The position numbers were made by a program, and so were the translations under genes. A stretch of DNA of 64,000 nucleotides from Enterobacter huaxiensis. GTDB lineage: Bacteria; Pseudomonadota; Gammaproteobacteria; Enterobacterales; Enterobacteriaceae. Positions within the stretch are counted from its first letter, which is position 1. Every line of letters starts with the position of its first letter. Where the stretch lies: NCBI RefSeq assembly GCF_003594935.2, contig NZ_CP043342.1:3658001-3722000 (forward strand), given 5' to 3'. Below the pieces are notes generated by a model. It did not search any database, had not been told where the DNA came from, and was given only the letters and a program-made list of their open reading frames with translations. Positions 55,998-64,000 of the stretch are shown here, piece by piece.

Positions 55998-56537
55998 ATG
56001 ACAAGACGTTACCTGAAAATTCTGCTGGTGGGGAGCCTCTTCACCCTTAGCGCATGTGCACAGCAAACTGAAGTCCGCCAGATGAAACAAAGCGTGAATA
56101 CGCTAAATACGGCGCTGGACAAGCTGAACAAAGAAACCGTTAAAATCACCCAGCAAAACGCCCTCAACGCCAAATCCGCCAGCGGCGTGTATCTTCTGCC
56201 AGGCGCCAACACGCCTGCCCGCCTGAAAAGCCAGATCGGTACCTTAAAGATGTCTCTGGTGAATGTTGCGGCGAATGCAGATGGTACTCGCGCAACATTA
56301 CGTATACAGGGCGAGTCTAACGATCCGCTTCCCGCGTTTACCGGCACCGTAGAGTGGGGGCAGATCCAGGGCACTACAGAGAGCTATCAGGAGGTGAACG
56401 TCAAGAACCAGCTCTTTACGGCTCCCGCCAGCACGCTGGCGCCGAGCGACGTTGATATCCCGCTGCAGCTGAGCGGACTCACTCCTGAACAGCTGGGCTT
56501 TATCCGTATCCACGACATACAACCCGCCGCGCAATAA
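55998..56537 (+). CDS. yajI: YajI-family lipoprotein
   Basis: 179-residue lipoprotein, the length of E. coli YajI. The signal peptide MTRRYLKILLVGSLFTLSAC has lipobox LSAC. A heptad-like helical stretch follows (VRQMKQSVNTLNTALDKLNK), then a beta-rich DUF3251 domain (SNDPLPAFTGTVEWGQIQGT). Function unknown. The frame is open from 55935, but the start at 55998 gives the signal peptide. Lies 267 nt upstream of tsx in the same direction. Confidence 0.93.
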   Translation: MTRRYLKILLVGSLFTLSACAQQTEVRQMKQSVNTLNTALDKLNKETVKITQQNALNAKSASGVYLLPGANTPARLKSQIGTLKMSLVNVAANADGTRATLRIQGESNDPLPAFTGTVEWGQIQGTTESYQEVNVKNQLFTAPASTLAPSDVDIPLQLSGLTPEQLGFIRIHDIQPAAQ

Positions 56538-56650
56538 CCCCCCTTTTTGCGGAGTGCAGTGTCACTCCGCTAACATTTACATTTCGTATGGATTGGCAAC
56601 ATAAATGTTTGCCGTTACAATCCCGGCCGTTTAAAGTACGCAAACGTGAA

Positions 56651-56719
56651 CGCAATCGATTACGCGTGTGAGAGATATGTGAAACAACACATATTTTTGT
56701 GAGCAGGGATTCCTATAAT
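56651..56719 (+). promoter_or_regulatory. tsx regulatory region (CytR/CRP-type)
   Basis: A LacI-family-like palindrome CGCAATCGATTACG (from 56651), then TGTGA (56667-56671), an inverted repeat ATATGTG / CACATAT (56676-56695), TGTGA (56698-56702) and a perfect TATAAT (56714-56719). The order matches the E. coli tsx P2 region, where CRP and CytR act together. Individual site assignments are tentative. Confidence 0.6.
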
Positions 56720-56804
56720 AGGCTCCGCAGAAACACGAAATATTTAGAAACGCAATTCGCGCATTTTTCACTCCCGGAAGGGAATTTCAATCAGTGGCAT
56801 GATT

Positions 56805-57689
56805 ATGAAAAAAACATTACTCGCAGCCGGTGCAGTACTGGCACTGTCCTCCTCTTTCACTGCTAACGCAGCGGAAAACAATAAACCAGAATATGTTTCC
56901 GACTGGTGGCACCAGAGCGTTAACGTGGTCGGCAGCTACCACACCCGTTTCGGACCACAGATCCGCAACGACACCTACCTGGAATACGAAGCGTTCGCCA
57001 AGAAAGACTGGTTTGATTTCTACGGCTACATGGATGCACCGGTCTTCTTCGGCGGTAACACCGACGCGAAGGGTATCTGGAACCACGGTTCCCCACTGTT
57101 TATGGAGATCGAACCGCGCTTCTCCATCGACAAGCTGACCGGTTCTGATCTGAGCTTCGGTCCGTTCAAAGAGTGGTACATCGCGAACAACTATATCTAC
57201 GACATGGGCCGTAACAAGTCCGGCCGTCAGAGCACCTGGTATATGGGTCTGGGTACCGACATTGACACCGGCCTGCCGATGAGCCTGTCCATGAACGTGT
57301 ACGCGAAATACCAGTGGCAAAACTACGGTGCAGCGAACGAAAACGAGTGGGACGGCTACCGTTTCAAAGTGAAATACTTTGTGCCAATCACCCAGCTGTG
57401 GGGCGGCAACCTGAGCTACATCGGCTTCACCAACTTTGACTGGGGTTCAGACCTGGGCGACAACGACTTCCGCGATCTGAACGGCAAGAAAGCACGCACC
57501 AACGACTCCATCGCGTCCAGCCATATCCTGGCGCTGAACTACGATCACTGGCACTACTCCGTTGTTGCGCGTTACTGGCACAACGGTGGTCAGTGGAACG
57601 ACGACGCTAGCCTGAACTTCGGCAACGGCGACTTCAGCGTCCGTTCTACCGGCTGGGGTGGTTACCTGGTAGTGGGTTACAACTTCTAA
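56805..57689 (+). CDS. tsx: Nucleoside-specific outer-membrane channel Tsx
   Basis: 294-residue precursor, the same length as E. coli Tsx. A 22-residue signal peptide (cut at NAAEN) precedes a 12-strand barrel ending in Tyr-Asn-Phe, the usual C-terminal aromatic signal for BAM. It passes nucleosides and is used by albicidin, colicin K and T6-type phages. Loop [16 protein letters not shown] differs from E. coli, as expected for an exposed phage/colicin surface. A REP pair follows. The start at 56805 ([10 protein letters not shown]) is preferred over 56799. Confidence 0.98.
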   Translation: MKKTLLAAGAVLALSSSFTANAAENNKPEYVSDWWHQSVNVVGSYHTRFGPQIRNDTYLEYEAFAKKDWFDFYGYMDAPVFFGGNTDAKGIWNHGSPLFMEIEPRFSIDKLTGSDLSFGPFKEWYIANNYIYDMGRNKSGRQSTWYMGLGTDIDTGLPMSLSMNVYAKYQWQNYGAANENEWDGYRFKVKYFVPITQLWGGNLSYIGFTNFDWGSDLGDNDFRDLNGKKARTNDSIASSHILALNYDHWHYSVVARYWHNGGQWNDDASLNFGNGDFSVRSTGWGGYLVVGYNF

Positions 57690-57703
57690 TCAGTGCGGAT
57701 TTC

Positions 57704-57774
57704 GCCCGGTGGCGCTACGCTTACCGGGCCTACGATCCGAATGTAGGCCGGGTAAGGCATCGCCGCCACCCGGC
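57704..57774. repeat. Paired REP elements (BIME) after tsx
   Basis: GCCCGGTGGCGCTACGCTTA followed by an inverted unit GTAGGCCGGGTAAGGC ending CCACCCGGC, then T5. It sits between convergent tsx and the WYL regulator and may end both transcripts. Confidence 0.82.
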
Positions 57775-57777
57775 TTT

Positions 57778-58458
57778 TTACTGCTTAACTTTCCGCAAAA
57801 AATCCGCCAGAGACCTGTCCGCACTCTCGCTAAAGCGTCTTTCCGTCAGTGCAATATTCAAACACCTGTCGAGCCGGAAACAGCGATAGTCATCGCGCCG
57901 CTCGCACCACGCCGCCAGCAGCCAGTGCTCGCCCCAGAAGAACAGCCCCAGCGGCTGCACCTCACGCCAGGAGAGCTGCCCGGCTTCATCGCGATAATGC
58001 AGCGCCAGCACGCGCTGAGCCGATATCGCCTGATGGATCACATCAAATCCGCTGCGGGAATGAGGCTGAAGCGCGATATCCGGCGCATAAATCCGCGTCT
58101 GCTCCGCCTTGCGTCTGCTCTCCTCTGGCAGAATAGCCAGCACCTTCTCCTGAGCCGACTCCAGCTCGCGGGATAGCGACTCTCCGCCCCAGGTTTTCAG
58201 CAGGCGAATCGCCACCATCAGCGCCTCGGACTCTCTGTTGGTCAGCATCAGCGGCGGCAGGTCAAAACCCGACATCAGCCGATATCCGCTCCCCGCTTCG
58301 CCCTCCACCGGCACGCCGGAGAGCGACAGGTCGCGGATATCCCGGTAAACCGTGCGTTCAGATACGCCGAGCCTCTCCGCCAGAAGCGCTGCCGTGGTCA
58401 GACGCCTGCCGCGCAGGACCTGCACAATCTGAAACAAACGGTCAGCGCGTCGGGTCAT
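57778..58458 (-). CDS. WYL-domain transcriptional regulator (YafY-type)
   Basis: 226-residue regulator. The N-terminal winged helix (about 1-60: RADRLFQIVQVLRGRRLTTA, LGVSERTVYRDIRDLSLSGV) is followed by a WYL ligand-sensing domain (about 135-205: LALHYRDEAGQLSWREVQPL, WLLAAWCERRDDYRCFRLDR). WYL proteins bind small molecules or nucleic acid and often act as repressors. It lies 13 nt behind a VOC-family gene, so the two form an operon. It replaces yajD of E. coli at this position. A palindrome before the VOC gene is a likely binding site. Confidence 0.87.
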   Translation of the reverse strand: MTRRADRLFQIVQVLRGRRLTTAALLAERLGVSERTVYRDIRDLSLSGVPVEGEAGSGYRLMSGFDLPPLMLTNRESEALMVAIRLLKTWGGESLSRELESAQEKVLAILPEESRRKAEQTRIYAPDIALQPHSRSGFDVIHQAISAQRVLALHYRDEAGQLSWREVQPLGLFFWGEHWLLAAWCERRDDYRCFRLDRCLNIALTERRFSESADRSLADFLRKVKQ

Positions 58459-58471
58459 GTTTTTTCAGCTC

Positions 58472-58837
58472 TCAGACAGGTTGATGGAGGCCAACGCGAT
58501 TACCTTCGCTGTCGGTAAACAACGCTATAGTGCCAATACCGTTTGGCAGTTCCAACGGCCCGAATACGCACTCACCGCCTGCGGTAACGATACGGTCGAG
58601 CGTTGCCGCCAGATTGTCAGTATGCAGGTAAATAATAGCGCCCTGCTGTGACGGCGTAATACCGTCAAATTTAGCGAGCGCGCCGCCGGTTGCCGGGTCT
58701 TCATGCGGAAAAATGGCCAGCTCTGCGACATCCATTTTCTCGCGCTTCAGCGTAACCTGCATCACGGGTTCATAAAATTTGATGGCGCGATCCATATCAG
58801 CGACCGGGATCTCAAACCAGTTAATCACATTTTTCAT
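58472..58837 (-). CDS. VOC-superfamily (glyoxalase/bleomycin-resistance fold) protein
   Basis: 121-residue single-module VOC protein: two beta-alpha-beta-beta-beta repeats, MKNVINWFEIPVADMDRAIK (metal-side strand with Asn/Glu) and GAIIYLHTDNLAATLDRIVT, ending GTIALFTDSEGNRVGLH. Members include glyoxalases, dioxygenases and antibiotic-binding proteins; the substrate here cannot be told. GGAGGACGT precedes the ATG. First gene of a two-gene operon with the WYL regulator. Confidence 0.87.
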   Translation of the reverse strand: MKNVINWFEIPVADMDRAIKFYEPVMQVTLKREKMDVAELAIFPHEDPATGGALAKFDGITPSQQGAIIYLHTDNLAATLDRIVTAGGECVFGPLELPNGIGTIALFTDSEGNRVGLHQPV

Positions 58838-58884
58838 ACGTCCTCCTGCCTGTTGTTTGGGTTCAGGAGAAGTCTACGACAGGG

Positions 58885-58908
58885 CTCCTGACAGCATACT
58901 GTCAGGAG
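58885..58908. promoter_or_regulatory. Perfect inverted repeat upstream of the VOC gene
   Basis: CTCCTGACAG, CATA, CTGTCAGGAG: 10-bp perfect arms 48-71 nt before the VOC start, followed by an additional half TGTCAG at 58913-58918. Position and symmetry suit an operator for the WYL regulator. Confidence 0.55.
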
Positions 58909-58931
58909 TGTTTGTCAGCAGCGGGCAAAAA

Positions 58932-58957
58932 AAATCCCGGCCAACTGACCGGGATTT
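58932..58957 (-). terminator. secF terminator
   Basis: On the minus strand AAATCCCGG, 8 nt, CCGGGATTTTTTTT: a perfect 9-bp stem with T8 after secF. Confidence 0.92.
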
Positions 58958-58979
58958 CGATAGCGCTTCAGACGATGTC

Positions 58980-59951
58980 TTACGGCAGAATTGACGGCTG
59001 ATCCGCCCCTTCTTTTTCGACCTTCTGCTGGAGCAGGTGCTCGCGCTTCATGCCGAGCTTCAGTGCCAGCGCGGACGCGACGTAAATAGACGACGCCGTA
59101 CCGATAGACACACCGATCAGCATGGTCAGCGAGAAGCCTTCCAGCACCGGGCCGCCGAAGAGATACAGCATCAGGATAACCATTAAGGTCGTTCCGGATG
59201 TGATCAAGGTACGATGCAGCGTCTGGGTCAACGACACGTTGAAGATTTCGTACGGCGTGCCGCGACGGATCTTACGGAAGTTTTCACGAATACGGTCAGA
59301 TACCACGATACTGTCGTTCAGTGAGTAACCGATAACGGACATCAGGGATGCCACAATCGTCAGGTCAATCTCAATGTGGAACAGAGACAGTACGCCCATG
59401 GTGATCACCACGTCGTGCGCCAGTGCGATAACCACCCCTGCCGCCAGTCGCCACTCGAAGCGGAAACCAACGTAAATCAGGATGGAAATCAGCGCCACCA
59501 TCAGCGCCATCGCGCCGGTCTGCGCCAGGTCTGCACCCACGCTCGGGCCGACGAACTCAATACGCTTCACCGTCGCATGCTGGTTGGTCGATTCGTTTAC
59601 TACCTGCACGACCTTGCTGCCCAGCTCCTGGCTGCCGTTAGCATCGTGCACTGGCGGCATACGCACCATGATGTCACGGCTGCTGCCGAAGTTCTGCAGC
59701 AGCGGCTCTTCAAAGCCCGCTTTCTGCAGAGACAGACGCATTTCGTCCATATCGACCGGTTTTTCCAGGGTGATTTCAATCACCGTACCACCGGTAAAAT
59801 CGAGACCCCAGTTAAAGCCCTTCACGCCCATAATGACGATGGACAGAATCAGCAGAAAACCTGAAATGCCGAAGGCCCAGTAGTCCCAGCGCATAAAGTC
59901 CCAGACTTTACGGCCGTGGTTCAATTGTTCAACAGTATATTCCTGTGCCAC
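58980..59951 (-). CDS. secF: Protein translocase subunit SecF
   Basis: 323-residue RND-type membrane protein, the length of E. coli SecF. Six TM helices flank a periplasmic P1 domain, with [15 protein letters not shown] near the first strand. Membrane motifs include [17 protein letters not shown]. With SecD and YajC it uses the proton gradient to pull preproteins through SecYEG. It is 10 nt downstream of secD. Confidence 0.98.
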   Translation of the reverse strand: MAQEYTVEQLNHGRKVWDFMRWDYWAFGISGFLLILSIVIMGVKGFNWGLDFTGGTVIEITLEKPVDMDEMRLSLQKAGFEEPLLQNFGSSRDIMVRMPPVHDANGSQELGSKVVQVVNESTNQHATVKRIEFVGPSVGADLAQTGAMALMVALISILIYVGFRFEWRLAAGVVIALAHDVVITMGVLSLFHIEIDLTIVASLMSVIGYSLNDSIVVSDRIRENFRKIRRGTPYEIFNVSLTQTLHRTLITSGTTLMVILMLYLFGGPVLEGFSLTMLIGVSIGTASSIYVASALALKLGMKREHLLQQKVEKEGADQPSILP

Positions 59952-59961
59952 AACGCACTCC

Positions 59962-61809
59962 TCAGATAGACAGCTTTTTGACGCGCTTGCCGCCGTACAG
60001 CAGGTTCACGATGGCACGGGTGCCGACAATAGCGGTAAACATCGACGTTGCGACACCGATACCGGTAGTAATCGCAAAGCCTTTGATCGCGCCAGTACCC
60101 ACTGCATACAGGATAAGAACCTTAATCAGTGTTGTTACGTTCGCATCGAAGATGGAGCTGAACGCTCCTTTGTAGCCTTCTTCAATCGCCTGCTGTACAG
60201 AACGACCGTTGCTCAGCTCTTCTTTGATACGTTCGTTTATCAGTACGTTGGCGTCGACCGCCACCGCAAGGGTAAGAACGATACCCGCAATACCCGGCAT
60301 GGTCAGCGTCGCCCCCGGCAGCAGGGACATAATGCCGATAATCAGCACCAGGTTCGCCACCAGCGCGGAGGTCGCAATCAGACCAAACTTCTTGTAGAAG
60401 AAGATCATGAAGAGAATGGAGACCACCAGGCCGGCCAGACACGCTTCCAGACCCTGCTTGATGTTCTGCATACCCAGGGTTGGACCGATGGTACGTTCTT
60501 CAACAATCTGGATTGGCGCAATCAGCGCACCGGCACGCAGCAGCAGCGAAAGCTGACGCGCTTCGTTCGGGTTGTTGATACCGGTGATACGGAAGCTGTT
60601 ACCCAGACGAGACTGGATATTGGCGATGTTAATCACCTCTTCCTCTTTCACCAGCACGGCACGGCCGTTAGCGTCTTTCTTACCGCTGTCTTTGTACTCC
60701 ACAAACAGGGTCGCCATCGGTTTGCCGATATTGTCCTTGGTGAAGTTAGACATGATGTTACCACCCGCGCTGTCAAGCGAGATGTTAACCTGCGGCTGAT
60801 TGTATTCGTCCTGGCTTGAAGTGGAGTCGGTGATGTGGTCACCGGTCAGGATCACGCGTTTGTACAGCACAACCGGCTGACCTTCGCGAGTCTGTTTCAC
60901 TTCGGAGTCACCCGGGATACGGCCAGAGGCAGCAGCGGACTGATCGACGTTAGAGTTAACCAGACGGAATTCCAGCGTTGCCGTCGCGCCCAGAATCTCT
61001 TTCGCACGCGCGGTATCCTGGATACCCGGCAGTTCAACCACGATACGGTCAGCACCCTGACGCTGTACCAGCGGCTCAGCCACGCCCAGTTGGTTTACAC
61101 GGTTACGCAGGATGTTGATGTTCTGCTGAACGGCATACTCACGCGCTTCGCTCAGACGCGCATCCGTCATCACCGCGCGCAGCTGGTTGCTGCCCTGAGA
61201 GGTGATCACCAGATCGCGGTGACGCTGAGACAGATAAGTTACAGCCTGATCGCGCGCCGCGCTGTCGCGGAACGTGATGCTCATGCCGTAATTATCTTCT
61301 TTACGCACGGTGGTATAGGCGATGCCTTTCTCACGCAGATCGCTGCGCAGGCTGTCGATATTCTGTTCCTGCAGCTTGCCAAGCGCGGTATCCATATCCA
61401 CTTCCATCAGGAAGTGAACGCCACCACGCAGGTCAAGACCGAGTTTCATTGGCTCTGCGTTCAACGCAGCCAGCCAACGCGGGGTTGCAGGAGCAAGGTT
61501 AAGCGCCACGACGTATTTATCACCCAGCACGCCCATCAGCGCTTCACGTGCGCGGAGCTGCGTGTCGGTGGTGTCGAAGCGAGCAAGAATTGCGCCCTCT
61601 TCCAGTGCCACAGACTTAGCGGTAATTTTTTCTTCTTGTAACGTTTTCTGGACCTGGATCAGCGTTTGCTCACTGGCGGCGACACCGCGCGCGCCAGTGA
61701 TTTGAACGGCCGGATCCTCACCATACAGGTTGGGAAGCGCATACAGTAGGCCGACAACAATGACGACCACCAGCATGACGTACTTCCACAAAGGATAACG
61801 GTTTAACAC
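59962..61809 (-). CDS. secD: Protein translocase subunit SecD
   Basis: 615-residue RND-type subunit, the length of E. coli SecD. One N-terminal TM helix, a large periplasmic P1 region ([38 protein letters not shown]), and five further TM helices with the proton-relay Asp in [19 protein letters not shown]. It starts with GTG, as E. coli secD does. It follows yajC by 27 nt. Confidence 0.98.
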   Translation of the reverse strand: MLNRYPLWKYVMLVVVIVVGLLYALPNLYGEDPAVQITGARGVAASEQTLIQVQKTLQEEKITAKSVALEEGAILARFDTTDTQLRAREALMGVLGDKYVVALNLAPATPRWLAALNAEPMKLGLDLRGGVHFLMEVDMDTALGKLQEQNIDSLRSDLREKGIAYTTVRKEDNYGMSITFRDSAARDQAVTYLSQRHRDLVITSQGSNQLRAVMTDARLSEAREYAVQQNINILRNRVNQLGVAEPLVQRQGADRIVVELPGIQDTARAKEILGATATLEFRLVNSNVDQSAAASGRIPGDSEVKQTREGQPVVLYKRVILTGDHITDSTSSQDEYNQPQVNISLDSAGGNIMSNFTKDNIGKPMATLFVEYKDSGKKDANGRAVLVKEEEVINIANIQSRLGNSFRITGINNPNEARQLSLLLRAGALIAPIQIVEERTIGPTLGMQNIKQGLEACLAGLVVSILFMIFFYKKFGLIATSALVANLVLIIGIMSLLPGATLTMPGIAGIVLTLAVAVDANVLINERIKEELSNGRSVQQAIEEGYKGAFSSIFDANVTTLIKVLILYAVGTGAIKGFAITTGIGVATSMFTAIVGTRAIVNLLYGGKRVKKLSI

Positions 61810-61836
61810 GGCAGTTCCCTTTGGGAAAAGTTGGGA

Positions 61837-62169
61837 TTACAGCGCCTTCATGGTGCCTTTCGGCAGAACGGCAGCTACGAAGTCACGTTTGATAACCACT
61901 TCAGTGGTGTCGTTCAGGGCGATAGCAATGTAGCCGCTTTCCGCTACTTTGGTCACGCGACCTACCAGGCCACCGTTGGTCAGCACTTCATCGCCTTTCG
62001 CAATGGAGTTCATCAGGTTTTTGTGCTCTTTGGTGCGCTTCTGCTGTGGACGCAGGATCATGAAGTAGAAAATCAGACCAAACACAACCAGCATCAGAAT
62101 CAGAGACATCGGGCTGCCCTGTGATGGCGCGCCAGTTGCTGCTACCGCATCAGAAATAAAAAAGCTCAT
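61837..62169 (-). CDS. yajC: Sec translocon accessory subunit YajC
   Basis: 110-residue single-span protein, the length of E. coli YajC. The TM helix (about 19-39) is followed by MILRPQQKRTKEHKNLMNSI and a small cytoplasmic SH3-like domain (GDEVLTNGGLVGRVTKV). It associates with SecDF and with AcrB. It lies 22 nt after tgt in queA-tgt-yajC-secDF. Confidence 0.98.
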   Translation of the reverse strand: MSFFISDAVAATGAPSQGSPMSLILMLVVFGLIFYFMILRPQQKRTKEHKNLMNSIAKGDEVLTNGGLVGRVTKVAESGYIAIALNDTTEVVIKRDFVAAVLPKGTMKAL

Positions 62170-62191
62170 TCAAATTCCCTCATTATTAAAA

Positions 62192-64000
<1,809 letters not shown>

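Overview
The window is a chromosomal segment of a lac-positive member of the Enterobacteriaceae, most likely the Enterobacter/Lelliottia/Leclercia group. From about 11 kb to the right end the gene content and order are those of the Escherichia coli ylaB-ffs-mdlAB-lon-clpXP-cyo-dxs-rib-sec segment, reversed, with proteins usually of identical length to E. coli. The species cannot be fixed from sequence alone. No rRNA, tRNA, IS element, prophage or CRISPR array was seen; the only stable RNA gene is ffs (4.5S RNA).

Left 11 kb, accessory block. A MocR-type regulator cut by the window edge faces a GNAT acetyltransferase. The zinc-free ribosomal protein pair rpmE2-rpmJ2 follows behind a Zur-type palindrome, then pdeB (EAL c-di-GMP phosphodiesterase). 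About 7 kb then lies where E. coli has only ybaA between pdeB and ffs: lacZ and lacI without lacY, a YczE-like membrane protein divergent from a MocR regulator, and an AT-rich two-gene module (ribbon-helix-helix protein plus an unrecognised 71-residue protein). Two identical 15-bp operator cores bracket lacI, 1,221 bp apart.

11-35 kb, conserved core with small insertions. ffs, atl, ybaY and tesB are followed by the nitrogen-controlled glnK-amtB operon with a perfect sigma54 promoter, mdlAB, and the DecR/CdsH cysteine-degradation pair. Next come cof, ybaE, queC, a toxin-antitoxin pair of the HI1419/HI1420 type with a 22-bp perfect palindromic operator, fadM, ybaV, ppiD and hupB, and then the proteostasis cluster lon-clpX-clpP-tig with heat-shock promoters at lon and clpP, and bolA.

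35-64 kb. yajG-ampG and the cytochrome bo3 operon cyoABCDE are followed by yajR, yajQ, panE-yajL and thiI, the isoprenoid operon xseB-ispA-dxs-yajO, and the thiL/nusB/ribE/ribD/nrdR cluster. Then come yajI, tsx, a VOC-WYL gene pair where E. coli has yajD, and the queA-tgt-yajC-secD-secF run, cut at the right edge. Two E. coli neighbours are missing: pgpA (between thiL and yajO, where a REP element now sits) and yajD.

The most distinctive material is at the insertions and deletions: the lac block with paired operators, the RHH/71-residue module, the toxin-antitoxin pair, the pgpA loss and the VOC-WYL replacement. None amounts to a proven new system. The RHH/71-residue pair is the least explained.
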